Shown in pieces: positions 42,574 to 52,254 of a stretch of DNA of 64,000 bases (position 1 is the stretch's first letter; the number at the start of each line of letters is the position of its first letter). This DNA comes from CAJGDV01 sp036667875 (lineage in GTDB: Bacteria > Bacillota_I > Bacilli_A > RF39 > UBA660): the NCBI GenBank assembly GCA_036667875.1, contig JAVWTD010000001.1, positions 14,284 through 78,283 of the forward strand. Direction: 5' to 3'. A program made the position numbers and the translations under genes. Below the pieces are notes generated by a model. The model saw only the letters and a program-made list of their open reading frames with translations. It was not told where the DNA came from and searched no databases.

Positions 42574-43401
42574 TTAATTTTTGAATGAACAATGCTTACA
42601 AAGTTCTTCAACTCTTTTATTATCCTTAAAATTTTTAATTATTTTTTGTGTTTTTTCACTTTCAATTATTTCTTTTAAATCATTATTTTTGATGTTTCCT
42701 AGACTTATTATTCCTTCTGCATCTAAACAACAAGGTACAACTGTTCCATTACTTAAAATGCCAATATGAGTTTTTAAACCATTACAAAAACCAAACTCAT
42801 TATACGACTCATTTTCAATAGATGGCCACTCAAATTCAAAATCTTTATTTATATATAAATTGTTATCAATTTTAAAATTCATCATGTTTTTAAGGTTTAA
42901 AATTGAATTTTCATCTAATTTGTACCACTCAGATATAATATTAGTAAGTTTTTCAAATACTTTATCTTTTGATGAATAAGTCCAATACCTATATACAATA
43001 AAAATATTATTATTATTTTTCATTATTAAATCCACAAAATGAAATAATTTTTTAATTTCATCAATATCACTATATGAATGTAAACTTATATTTATTTGCC
43101 TAATAGAAGAACTTTTAGAGATTACATCAATGTATTTTTCTATTAAAGATCCATTAGTTGTTATATTTACATTTATATTGCTTTTATCACAAACTTGTAT
43201 TATTTCTTCAAATTTTGAATGAAGTAATGGTTCACCTTTAATATGGAGATAAATATAATTTGTATAATTTTTTATTTCTTCTAAAGTTTTTTTAAATAGT
43301 TCTAGCGACATTTCTTCTTTTGGTCTTTTTGATACTGAACAAAATGTACATGATTTGTTACAAATGTTGGTTATTTCAACATAAACTTTTTTAAATTTCA
43401 T
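42574..43401 (-). CDS. Radical SAM protein with SPASM-like C-terminus
   Basis: The 275-aa enzyme has the radical SAM cluster CNKSCTFCS near residue 13 and the glycine-containing KGEPLLH motif. A C-terminal cysteine group follows: FCNGLKTHIG, VVPCCLDAEG and LCKHCSF, typical of SPASM or twitch auxiliary clusters. Such enzymes modify peptides, cofactors or tRNA; no peptide substrate gene is beside it. It is separated from uvrB by zero bases of gap, suggesting one transcript. The substrate is unknown. Confidence 0.85.
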   Translation of the reverse strand: MKFKKVYVEITNICNKSCTFCSVSKRPKEEMSLELFKKTLEEIKNYTNYIYLHIKGEPLLHSKFEEIIQVCDKSNINVNITTNGSLIEKYIDVISKSSSIRQINISLHSYSDIDEIKKLFHFVDLIMKNNNNIFIVYRYWTYSSKDKVFEKLTNIISEWYKLDENSILNLKNMMNFKIDNNLYINKDFEFEWPSIENESYNEFGFCNGLKTHIGILSNGTVVPCCLDAEGIISLGNIKNNDLKEIIESEKTQKIIKNFKDNKRVEELCKHCSFKN

Positions 43402-45348
43402 TTATATATTTCCTTTTAATTCAAACAAAATATCTCTTAATTCTGTTGCTCTTTCAAAATCTAATTCTTTTGCTGCATTCATCATTTCTTTTTCAATTTT
43501 AATAATTAAATTTTGTTTTTCCTTTCTGCTTAATTTTTCACCTGTTTCTTCTTTTTCAGAAATATTTGAAATTACATCTCTTATTTCTTTAATAATAGTA
43601 GTAGGGGTGATATTATTAATTTTATTATAATCATCTTGTATTTTTCTTCTTCTTTCTGTTTCGCTTATAGCAATTTCCATAGCTTCACTTATTTTATCAG
43701 CATACATTATAACTTTACCATTTGAATTTCTAGCAGCTCTTCCTATTGTTTGTATTAAACTTCTTGAACTTCTTAAAAATCCTTGTTTATCAGCATCCAT
43801 AATTGCAACTAAACTTACTTCTGGAATATCAATTCCTTCTCTAAGAAGATTTATACCTACTAATACGTCGTATTTTCCTTTTCTTAAGTCTCTTATTATT
43901 CTCATTCTATCAAGAGTTTTTACTTCACTATGTAGATAAGCAACTTTAATATCTATTTTTTTCAAATAGTTTGTTAATTCTTCAGCCATTCTGATTGTAA
44001 GTGTAGTGATTAAAACTTTTTCATTGATAATTATTTTTTTATTTATTTCTGAAACTAAATCATCAATTTGTAATTTTGTTGGTCTAATTTCAACTATAGG
44101 ATCTAATAATCCTGTAGGTCTAATAATTTGTTCTATAACTATATTAGTTTTTTCTTTCTCATAGTCCCCTGGAGTTGCAGAAACATAAATTATATTATTC
44201 ATTTTCTTTTCAAACTCTGAAAACTGTAATGGTCTATTATCTAATGCACTAGGTAATCTAAAACCAAAATCAACTAAAGAAGATTTTCTCGCTTGGTCTC
44301 CATTATACATTCCTCTTACTTGTGGAACAGTTACATGTGATTCGTCAATAATCATTAGAAAATCATCTCCAAAAAAGTCGATTAGAGTAGTAGGTGTTTC
44401 TCCTTTTTGTTTAAGTGACAAATGTCTTGAATAGTTTTCAACTCCACGACAAAAACCTGTCTCAGTTAGCATTTCTATATCAAAATTTGTTCTTTCGTTA
44501 ATTCTTTGAAATTCGATTAGTTTGTTTTCTTTTTTAAATTTAATTAATTGTTCTTCTAATTCTTTTTTTATATTAACTATTGCAACTTTTAGTTTTTCTT
44601 CGCTTGTAACAAAGTGACTAGCCGGAAAAATAGAAATACTTTTTTTACTTTGATAAACAATTCCTGTTAAAGTGTCAAATTCACTTATTTTTTCAATCTC
44701 ATCTCCAAAAAATTCTACTCTTATACCTTTACCATGTTGATTAACAGGAATCAACTCTAACACATCACCTCTAACACGAAAACTACCTCTTTTTAAATCC
44801 ATATTATTTCTTTCATATAACATTTCAATTAATTTTTCTATAACTTCATTTCTTTCAATTATCATTCCTTCAGTTAGAGTAAGCATTTTATTTTTATATT
44901 CTTCTTTATCTCCAATACCATAGATACATGAAACAGATGAAACTACAATTACATCGTTATAATTAAGTAGGGAACTAGTAGCACTGTGTCTTAACTCATC
45001 AATTTCGTCATTTATAGACGAATCTTTTTCAATATAAGTGTCTGTTTTAGCAACGTATGCTTCTGGTTGATAATAATCATAGTATGATACAAAATATTCG
45101 ACATGATTATTGGGAAATAGTTCTTTTAACTCACCATAAAGTTGACCTGCAAGTGTCTTGTTATGAGCAAGAACTAGTGTTGGCTTCTGAACTTGTTCTA
45201 TTACATTGGCTACAGTAAATGTTTTACCACTTCCAGTAACACCTAATAATATTTGTTCTTTTTTTCCATTTTTAATACCTTCAACTAATTTATGTATTGC
45301 TTGTGGTTGATCACCGCTAGGTTTATATTTTGATTCTAATTTAAACAT
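43402..45348 (-). CDS. uvrB: Excinuclease ABC subunit B
   Basis: The 648-aa nucleotide-excision-repair helicase has Walker A GVTGSGKTFTVANV, the beta-hairpin region VSYYDYYQPEAYV, DESHVTVPQ, and helicase motifs LLREGIDIPEVSLV and RSLIQTIGRAARN. A C-terminal UVR domain that contacts UvrC follows (EMMNAAKELDFERATELRD). A strong AAAGGAGGAAATT precedes the ATG. No uvrA is present in the window. Confidence 0.97.
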   Translation of the reverse strand: MFKLESKYKPSGDQPQAIHKLVEGIKNGKKEQILLGVTGSGKTFTVANVIEQVQKPTLVLAHNKTLAGQLYGELKELFPNNHVEYFVSYYDYYQPEAYVAKTDTYIEKDSSINDEIDELRHSATSSLLNYNDVIVVSSVSCIYGIGDKEEYKNKMLTLTEGMIIERNEVIEKLIEMLYERNNMDLKRGSFRVRGDVLELIPVNQHGKGIRVEFFGDEIEKISEFDTLTGIVYQSKKSISIFPASHFVTSEEKLKVAIVNIKKELEEQLIKFKKENKLIEFQRINERTNFDIEMLTETGFCRGVENYSRHLSLKQKGETPTTLIDFFGDDFLMIIDESHVTVPQVRGMYNGDQARKSSLVDFGFRLPSALDNRPLQFSEFEKKMNNIIYVSATPGDYEKEKTNIVIEQIIRPTGLLDPIVEIRPTKLQIDDLVSEINKKIIINEKVLITTLTIRMAEELTNYLKKIDIKVAYLHSEVKTLDRMRIIRDLRKGKYDVLVGINLLREGIDIPEVSLVAIMDADKQGFLRSSRSLIQTIGRAARNSNGKVIMYADKISEAMEIAISETERRRKIQDDYNKINNITPTTIIKEIRDVISNISEKEETGEKLSRKEKQNLIIKIEKEMMNAAKELDFERATELRDILFELKGNI

Positions 45349-45460
45349 AATTTCCTCCTTTTTATAGATTAATCTTTTTAAATTTATCTTATTTTAACAT
45401 TATTAATACCAAAAAACAACAAATTGTTGATTTAGTTTAATTGCCATTTATAAGTTTTAA

Positions 45461-45484
45461 AAAAAGTAAGATGAACTTACTTTT
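45461..45484 (-). terminator. Rho-independent terminator of noc
   Basis: AAAAGTAAG, loop ATGAA and CTTACTTTT form the stem, with a T-rich tail on the minus strand. It overlaps the last codons of the gene. Confidence 0.7.
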
Positions 45485-47633
45485 CAATTCTAAACATTAT
45501 TTGGTACATATTCTCAAAATCAAAATCTTCAGTATTTATATTATATCCTAGTCTTTTTATTTTTGAAACACATTCTTTAATAGCATCCATAGCAAGATTC
45601 ATATTATTATTTGATTGCAATTGATTTGATACTATATTTTGTGTCATATAACTAGACATATTGTTTTCAGGAGTTTTATTTTGTTGTACTTGTTGATTAT
45701 TAACCTGATTAACGTTTTGATTTGTAAATTGATTTTGTATTATAGGTTCTGAGTAATTATTTTGTGTATAAGGCATTTGTTGTGTTTTAACTTCAAATTG
45801 TTCTTGTGTTGGTAGTCCAAATTGATTAACAGGATTGTTATTTTTATCAATATTTTCCATCATTACTGGTTGAAAAAATTGATTGAATTTATTTTCTTCT
45901 TTTGGTTCTTCTTTAAATTGACTAACTTCATCTAAAGATTTTAAAACAGGTTGGTTTTCTTGATTTATATTCATGGCATTTATTAAATTATCTGACATAT
46001 TAAATTCAAATGGATTACTGTCAAGTTTAAATTCTTCATTTTTATTTGTTTCTTCTTGTATAGGTAAACTAAAGAATTTTCCTGGTTGAAGTTCCTCATT
46101 TTCTTCTTCGTAAGATTTTAATGTAGTATTACTAGGTTTAAGAAGAGGACCATTATTTGAAAAAATATCAATTGCTTCATTTGTTTGTTCAGATAAATAT
46201 TCTGGTTGATTAAATTCTTTGCTTTCATTTATATCAACAGCTTCATTTTGTATTTTATCTATATCCATAAATCCAGGATTTATAAAATTATTATTATTTG
46301 ATTGAATATTAACATTTGGTTCTTCTATTCCTAAATTATTTGTATTAGGTAAAGTGTTGTTAGTATTAGTAAAATCATTTTGATTGTTTTCTACAATTGG
46401 AGTTACTGGAATACTAAAATCGTTTGATATTGTATTATTTGCCATATCAAATGGATTAAATTCTTTAGGAGCACTTGTTTGTTGATTATTTTGAAAATAA
46501 TCAGGAGTCATGAAATTATTATTTTGAAAATTATTTATTGGTTCATTGTTCATTGTTGGTTCCTCTTCTATAATAATAACTGGTTCTTCATTTTTGTTAT
46601 TATAACTTTCTTCTTTTACAACTTCTTCAATTGTATTATTATATGGATTAAAAATATCAATATTTTTTTCTACATTTAATTTATTTTCAGTTTTTTCTTC
46701 TAATAAATTAGGAAATATTGTTTCTTCATTACCTTCAAAAATAGGTACTGCGTTTTCTTCCTCATTATTTTCATTAAAACTATTGAAGTCAAAATTATTA
46801 TTATAATTTTTAATAACATTTTTTGGATAATTATAGTTATTATCGAAAAAAGATTTTTTTTCATCTTCATTTACATTACTGCTTGGAACATTAAATTCTG
46901 ATATTGCATTATTTTGATTATCATTAGTAGTGTAAGTAGTATTTTCAAAAACATTTTTTTCCTCAGAATTGATATTATTTTCTGGTTTAATAATTTTATC
47001 TACATTATTGTTTCCAAAAATATCTTCCCCTTTTAAAATTTTAGCAATTTCATCATCAGCTTTTCTAACTGTTAATCTTTCATTTATGATTTTTGTCAAC
47101 ATTTTCCTTTGAATTATTGGATTTGTTAATCTAAGTAAAGATCTTGCATGTCTTTCTGAAATTTTTTCTTCAAGAAGAGATTCTTGAATTTCATCATCAA
47201 GATTAAGAAGTCGTAATTTATTTGCAACTGTAGATTGTGTTTTGCCTAATTTTGTTGCAAGTTCTTCTTGAGTAAGAAATCCCATATCAAGTATTTTTTT
47301 ATAAGATATAGCTTCTTCTATTGGTGTTAAATCTTTTCTTTGAACATTTTCTATTAAAGCTACTTCAGCACTATCTTTATCATTTAGTTCGGTTACAACT
47401 GCTGGAATATAATTTTTTCCTGCTAATAAAGATGCTTTAAATCTTCTTTCACCTGCAATTATTTCAAATTTATCGCCCATTTTCCTAACAACAATAGGTT
47501 GAATAACCCCATGTTCTCTTATTGAATCAGATAATTCATTTATTGAATCTTCATTAAATTTGATACGCGGTTGAAATCTATTAGGTAAAATATCATTTAT
47601 ATCTAAATTAACAATTTTTTTCTCTAAATCCAT
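45477..47633 (-). CDS. noc: Noc/ParB-family DNA-binding protein with a long Asn-rich linker
   Basis: Residues 1-215 are a ParB/Noc core: NRFQPRIKFNED, HGVIQPIVVRK, the CTP-binding GERRFKAS, ALIENVQRKDLTPIEEAISY, and the HTH LGKTQSTVANKLRLL with ISERHARSLL. These match Noc better than Spo0J, and the place after rsmG is that of noc in Bacillus. From about 216 to 665 the protein is low-complexity, Asn/Glu/Pro-rich. The last 45 residues (MDAIKECVSKIKRLGYNI, YQIMFRIEK) look like a dimerisation domain. Most homologues are about 280 residues, this one 718. No parA follows. It is the only ParB-like gene here, so it may serve the parS array at 63.7 kb. Confidence 0.88.
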   Translation of the reverse strand: MDLEKKIVNLDINDILPNRFQPRIKFNEDSINELSDSIREHGVIQPIVVRKMGDKFEIIAGERRFKASLLAGKNYIPAVVTELNDKDSAEVALIENVQRKDLTPIEEAISYKKILDMGFLTQEELATKLGKTQSTVANKLRLLNLDDEIQESLLEEKISERHARSLLRLTNPIIQRKMLTKIINERLTVRKADDEIAKILKGEDIFGNNNVDKIIKPENNINSEEKNVFENTTYTTNDNQNNAISEFNVPSSNVNEDEKKSFFDNNYNYPKNVIKNYNNNFDFNSFNENNEEENAVPIFEGNEETIFPNLLEEKTENKLNVEKNIDIFNPYNNTIEEVVKEESYNNKNEEPVIIIEEEPTMNNEPINNFQNNNFMTPDYFQNNQQTSAPKEFNPFDMANNTISNDFSIPVTPIVENNQNDFTNTNNTLPNTNNLGIEEPNVNIQSNNNNFINPGFMDIDKIQNEAVDINESKEFNQPEYLSEQTNEAIDIFSNNGPLLKPSNTTLKSYEEENEELQPGKFFSLPIQEETNKNEEFKLDSNPFEFNMSDNLINAMNINQENQPVLKSLDEVSQFKEEPKEENKFNQFFQPVMMENIDKNNNPVNQFGLPTQEQFEVKTQQMPYTQNNYSEPIIQNQFTNQNVNQVNNQQVQQNKTPENNMSSYMTQNIVSNQLQSNNNMNLAMDAIKECVSKIKRLGYNINTEDFDFENMYQIMFRIEK

Positions 47634-47656
47634 AACATCCCTCTATTCTATATACT

Positions 47657-47710
47657 ATAATACTATATATTTTCTAAAAACTCAATATTATTTGGGAAAT
47701 ATTTCCCAAA
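47657..47710 (-). promoter_or_regulatory. noc promoter with upstream 20-bp perfect palindrome
   Basis: TTTGGGAAATATTTCCCAAA (47691-47710) is a perfect palindrome. Five bases downstream on the minus strand come TTGAGT (47680-47685) and, 17 bp on, TATTAT (47657-47662). The palindrome shares its ATTTCCC/GGGAAAT half-sites with the Noc-binding site of Bacillus but in inverted order. Autoregulation is a plausible role. Confidence 0.65.
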
Positions 47711-47732
47711 AAAAAACCTATAATGGTTTTTT
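47711..47732 (-). terminator. Terminator of rsmG
   Basis: AAAAAACC and GGTTTTTT pair across a 6-base loop. On the minus strand the T run continues into the adjacent palindrome. Confidence 0.75.
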
Positions 47733-48422
47733 CTTTATTTCTGCATATTTTCTTGGATAAATTTTATTGGTTTCTTTTATTTTTTTATATTTTAGTAAAC
47801 ACCTATTACTATTTTCAAAAGGTAATTTAAATTCTATTTTTTCTTCTATATTAATAGAAAGTTTATCACATGCATTACTAGTTTTTATTTCTTCATCACT
47901 AATATTTGCTTTCATAGGTATAAAATACTTATTTACTTTAACTAGAGGAACACAAATCTCCATTAAAATAGGAAGCGAAGCAACTGCTCTTGCTGTAACA
48001 ACATCAAATTGTTCTTTATTTTTTACTCCAAATTCTTCACTTCTTGTATGAATTGCAATAATTTCAGTTAATTCTAATTCTTTTATTACTTCATTTAAGA
48101 AATTAATCCTTTTATTTAATGAATCTATAAGTACTACTTTTATGTGTGGAAACAGTATTTTAATAACAAGCCCTGGAAATCCAGCACCACTTCCAACATC
48201 ACATAAACTTTCTACAGTATTTAAGTCAATAATTTGATTCATAGTGGCTGAATCATAAAAATGTTTTAAATATACTTCTTTTATTTCAGTGATTCCTGTT
48301 AAATTCATACTTTTATTCCATTCAACTAGAATTTCGTAATATTTTTTTAGTTGATTTAACTGATTAATAGAAACATGAATATTAATATCTTCTAAAGCTT
48401 TTATAAAATCATTTTCTTTCAT
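47718..48422 (-). CDS. rsmG: 16S rRNA (guanine527-N7)-methyltransferase
   Basis: The 234-aa SAM-dependent enzyme has motif I CDVGSGAGFPGLVIKI, the preceding NLTGITE with HFYDSA, and VTARAVASLPILMEI. Loss gives low-level streptomycin resistance in other bacteria. Its start overlaps the mnmG stop by 14 bp, the conserved gidA-gidB pair. Confidence 0.96.
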   Translation of the reverse strand: MKENDFIKALEDINIHVSINQLNQLKKYYEILVEWNKSMNLTGITEIKEVYLKHFYDSATMNQIIDLNTVESLCDVGSGAGFPGLVIKILFPHIKVVLIDSLNKRINFLNEVIKELELTEIIAIHTRSEEFGVKNKEQFDVVTARAVASLPILMEICVPLVKVNKYFIPMKANISDEEIKTSNACDKLSINIEEKIEFKLPFENSNRCLLKYKKIKETNKIYPRKYAEIKKKPL

Positions 48423-50283
48423 TATTGAACTCCTTTTTTAAATATATCATTAAAATAGAAATATCTGCAGGATTTACTCCACTAATTCTTAAAGCTTGTC
48501 CTATAGAAGAAGGGTTAACCTCTTTAAGTTTTTGTTTAGCTTCACTAGCTAGATTATGTATTTTGTTATAATCTATATTCATAGGTATTTTTTTGTTATC
48601 TAAATCCAACATTTTTGCTGCTTCTTTATTTGCTTTAATAATATAACCTTCATACTTATTATTTATATAAACTTGTTCTTTTACTTCTTCACTAAAGTCT
48701 AGTTTTAAAAAATGCTCAATATTGTTCATTTTTATTTCAGGTCTTTTTAACAAATCATATAGACTTATTCCATCATGTATTATTGTTGAATTAATTTCTA
48801 AAAGATATTTATTAACTTCTTCTTTTGGTGTTATTTTATTTGTTTTAAGTATTTTTGTTAAGTCCTCAATATTTTTAATTTTTAATTGAAATTCATTAAA
48901 TTGATTATTATTTATTAAGCCAACTTCATATCCTTTATTTCTAAGTCTAATATCAGCATTATCATGCCTTAAAAGCAATCTATATTCAGCTCTTGAAGTA
49001 AGTAACCTATATGGATCTCTTACTCCTTTTGTTATTAAATCATCAATTAAAACTCCTATATATGCTTCGTTTCTTTTTAAAATAAGAGGATCTTTTCCTT
49101 CAATTTTTAAAGAAGCATTGATTCCTGCCATAAGTCCTTGACATGCAGCTTCTTCATAACCACTTGTACCATTAATTTGTCCTGCGGTAAAAAGGTTTTC
49201 TATAATTTTAGTTTCTAAAGATTGTTTTAATTGTGTTGGATAAATTGCATCATACTCGATAGCGTATGCATATTTGACTATTTTAGCATTTTTTAATCCA
49301 GGAAGACTATGTATCATTTTTTCCTGAACATCATGAGGCATACTTGTTGAAAATCCTTGAACATAAATATCATCATAATATTTACTTTCTGGTTCTAAAA
49401 AGAGTTGATGTCTTTCTTTATCACTAAATCTTACAACTTTATCTTCAATAGATGGACAATATCTTGGTCCTACACCTGTAACATCATTTAATCCTCCATA
49501 CATGCTTGATTTATTTAAATTTTCTTTAATTATTTCGTGTGTTTCTTTAGTAGTGTAAATTAAATGACATGGTACTTGTTCTTCTATTTTATAAGAAGGA
49601 TTGTTATCAAAACTAAATGTTCTTAAAACTTGATCACCAAGTTCTTCTTTTGTTAACGAAAAATCAATAGTTTTTTTATCAATTCTTTGAGGAGTTCCAG
49701 TTTTTAATCTTATAATTTTTAATCCATATTCTTTCATTTTATCACTAAGATGATTACTTGGTTTTTCTCCGTGTGGACCTTCTCTTCTTCTAATATCTCC
49801 AACCATAATGTCAGCTTTTAAATAAGTACCCGTAGTTAGAATAACAATTTCAGATAATATTTTAGTTCCATCTTCTAGAACAACACCTTTATTTACATTA
49901 TTTTCAATAATTAAATCTTCAACAAGAGATTCTTTTATTTCAAGATTTTCTTGATTTAATAGTGTTTTCAACATTTCTTTTGGGTAAGTAATTTTGTCAG
50001 CCTGAGCACGAAGTGCTTGAACTGCTGGTCCTTTGGCAAAATTTAACATTTTTATTTGAATTTGTGATTTATCTGCATTTTTTCCCATTTCTCCACCGAG
50101 GGCATCAATTTCTCTTACTACTATTCCTTTAGCACTTCCTCCGATTGATGGATTGCAAGGCATATCTGCTATATTTTTAATATTCCCTGTAATTAGCAAA
50201 GTTTTATGTCCTTTTCTTGCAGAAGCAAGACTTGCTTCGCATCCTGCGTGTCCACCACCAACGACTATAATTTCATATTCCAT
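48409..50283 (-). CDS. mnmG: tRNA uridine-5-carboxymethylaminomethyl modification enzyme MnmG (GidA)
   Basis: The 624-aa FAD protein opens with VVGGGHAGCEASLASARKG. It has CNPSIGGSAKGIVVREIDALGG, GTYLKADIMVG, and RPEIKMNNIE in the C-terminal tRNA-binding domain. With MnmE it installs the cmnm5 group at wobble uridine 34. It lies between mnmE and rsmG in the conserved origin-proximal order. Confidence 0.97.
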   Translation of the reverse strand: MEYEIIVVGGGHAGCEASLASARKGHKTLLITGNIKNIADMPCNPSIGGSAKGIVVREIDALGGEMGKNADKSQIQIKMLNFAKGPAVQALRAQADKITYPKEMLKTLLNQENLEIKESLVEDLIIENNVNKGVVLEDGTKILSEIVILTTGTYLKADIMVGDIRRREGPHGEKPSNHLSDKMKEYGLKIIRLKTGTPQRIDKKTIDFSLTKEELGDQVLRTFSFDNNPSYKIEEQVPCHLIYTTKETHEIIKENLNKSSMYGGLNDVTGVGPRYCPSIEDKVVRFSDKERHQLFLEPESKYYDDIYVQGFSTSMPHDVQEKMIHSLPGLKNAKIVKYAYAIEYDAIYPTQLKQSLETKIIENLFTAGQINGTSGYEEAACQGLMAGINASLKIEGKDPLILKRNEAYIGVLIDDLITKGVRDPYRLLTSRAEYRLLLRHDNADIRLRNKGYEVGLINNNQFNEFQLKIKNIEDLTKILKTNKITPKEEVNKYLLEINSTIIHDGISLYDLLKRPEIKMNNIEHFLKLDFSEEVKEQVYINNKYEGYIIKANKEAAKMLDLDNKKIPMNIDYNKIHNLASEAKQKLKEVNPSSIGQALRISGVNPADISILMIYLKKEFNNERK

Positions 50284-50298
50284 TTTTACACCTTATTT

Positions 50299-51657
50299 CT
50301 ACTTTCCTAAACAAAATTGACTAAATAACTGATTTATTAATTCATCTTGATAAGTTTCTCCAATAATTTCACCCAGTATATTCCACATGTTTTTTATATC
50401 TATTTCAATCATATCTATAGGCATTTGCATATCCAATCCTTTATAAACTTCATTTAAACAAACATAAGCTTTCTCAAGTAATGATATACTCCTAGCATTT
50501 GTTAAATAAGTGAGGTCATCAGTAATTACTTTTTCAAGATTAAAAATTTCTTTTATTTTATTTTTTAAAAGATCTATTCCTTTATCTTCTAAGGCACTAA
50601 TTTCAATTATATTTGATAAATTATTTGGTAAACACAATTTTTTTTCTAAATCACTTTTATTTACAACTATAATATAATTTTTTTCTTTTACTTTTTCTAA
50701 AAGTTCTATTTCTTTAGTTGTCAAAATTTCATTATTATTTAAAACAAATAAAATTAAATCCGATTTTTCAATAAGTTCAAGACTTTTTTTAACACCTATA
50801 CTCTCAACTAAATTAGATGTATCTCTTATACCAGCTGTATCTATCATATTTAATAAAATACCATCAATTTGTACTGTACCTTCTATTATATCTCTTGTTG
50901 TTCCTTCAATATCTGTAACAATTGCCTTATCTTCATTTAAAAATCTGTTTAAAATACTACTTTTCCCAACATTTGGTTTACCAATAATAGATGTTTTTAT
51001 TCCTTCTTTAATCAATTTCCCATTTTCACTTTGATCTAAAATATTTTTAATTTTAATTTTTAAATTATCTAGTTTGGGTTTAACTTTTTCATTAGTTAGT
51101 TCTTCAATGTCTTCATATTCAGGATAATCAATATTCACTTCTATATTTGCTAAAATTTCAACTATTTCTTGTCTTAGTTCTCTAATTAAGTTAGACACTT
51201 TACCATCCAATTGATTAATAGCGATATTTCTTGATTTTTCTGTTTTTGAATTAATTAAATCAATTATACCTTCTGCTTGTGTTAAATCTATTCTTCCATT
51301 TAAAAAAGCTCTTTTTGTAAATTCTCCAGGTTCTGCTAATCGACAACCGTTATTTAATAGAAGTTTTAAAATCTTATTTGTAGTAGTTATTCCACCATGT
51401 GCGTTTATTTCTACTACATCTTCTGTTGTAAATGTTTTAGGTGCTCGCATAACACTTATTAATACTTCATCAATAATATCTTTATTATCAATAATATGGT
51501 CATAATTTATAGTATGTGATTTTACATCTAATAATCTTTTTCTTTTTGTTATTTTATTGGCAATTTCAATTGCATCATTGCCACTTACTCTTATTATAGA
51601 AATGGCTCCAACACCAAGTGCAGTTGATACTGCAGTTATTGTATCATTCATATTCAT
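50299..51657 (-). CDS. mnmE: tRNA modification GTPase MnmE (TrmE)
   Basis: The 452-aa protein has the N-terminal formyl-THF-binding domain (DTITAVSTALGVGAISIIRVSG) and the G domain: G1 GKPNVGKSS, G2/K-loop IEGTTRD, G3 DTAGIRD, G4 NKSD. It ends in the C-terminal CLGK carrying the conserved Cys. It works with MnmG on wobble uridines. A GGGAGGA site precedes the first of two nearby ATG codons, and the first is chosen. Confidence 0.97.
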   Translation of the reverse strand: MNMNDTITAVSTALGVGAISIIRVSGNDAIEIANKITKRKRLLDVKSHTINYDHIIDNKDIIDEVLISVMRAPKTFTTEDVVEINAHGGITTTNKILKLLLNNGCRLAEPGEFTKRAFLNGRIDLTQAEGIIDLINSKTEKSRNIAINQLDGKVSNLIRELRQEIVEILANIEVNIDYPEYEDIEELTNEKVKPKLDNLKIKIKNILDQSENGKLIKEGIKTSIIGKPNVGKSSILNRFLNEDKAIVTDIEGTTRDIIEGTVQIDGILLNMIDTAGIRDTSNLVESIGVKKSLELIEKSDLILFVLNNNEILTTKEIELLEKVKEKNYIIVVNKSDLEKKLCLPNNLSNIIEISALEDKGIDLLKNKIKEIFNLEKVITDDLTYLTNARSISLLEKAYVCLNEVYKGLDMQMPIDMIEIDIKNMWNILGEIIGETYQDELINQLFSQFCLGK

Positions 51658-51659
51658 AT

Positions 51660-52193
51660 TTATTTTATCCTCCCTTTAAAAATCAATGCTAATCCTATAT
51701 ATTTGTACCATTGCTTTGGATAAAGTAAAACTTCTAGTGAGACAGCTTTATCTACTAGACTAACAATCCAAGACTCTAAATAGATAGGTGGTTTTATTGT
51801 TAATGGAAACATATGCTTTTCAATAATATCCTTAATTTTTTCATCACTAAACTCTGGAAAATTAATTTCTGTATTTTTATATGCTTCTTTTGCATGTATA
51901 AAACCGTGAAGATTTTTTATTCCCTTTTTAGGATTCGTTTGCCAATCATCACAATAGAAATCATGAAGAAGTCCTCCAATTGCAGTTTTTCTACAATCAA
52001 GATGCATAATTTTAGCGATTTTATAAGAATAAAAGGATACAAACAAAGAATGAGTATAAACAGATCTATTTTCATGGTGGTGAAATGTCAATCTTTTTTT
52101 AAATTCATCATTATTAAGAATAATATTAACAGCTTCTTGATACTCTTTATCAAACTTACTTTTTAAATTTTCAATTATTTTTTCTTCCTTCAC
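51660..52193 (-). CDS. HD-domain phosphohydrolase
   Basis: The 177-aa protein has HHHENRSVYTHSLFVSFYSYKI with the first metal His, GGLLHDFY (the His-Asp doublet), HGFIHAKEA, and a final Asp in VSLVDKAVSLE. These are the HD superfamily metal residues in order. It probably hydrolyses a phosphate ester or nucleotide. Its position between jag and mnmE, 2 bp before the latter, is an insertion into an otherwise conserved gene order. Confidence 0.85.
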   Translation of the reverse strand: MKEEKIIENLKSKFDKEYQEAVNIILNNDEFKKRLTFHHHENRSVYTHSLFVSFYSYKIAKIMHLDCRKTAIGGLLHDFYCDDWQTNPKKGIKNLHGFIHAKEAYKNTEINFPEFSDEKIKDIIEKHMFPLTIKPPIYLESWIVSLVDKAVSLEVLLYPKQWYKYIGLALIFKGRIK

Positions 52194-52254
52194 TCGTATT
52201 CCTCCCTCTAATTGATTAATTATACACTATTTTAATAAAAAAAAGAAGATAAAA

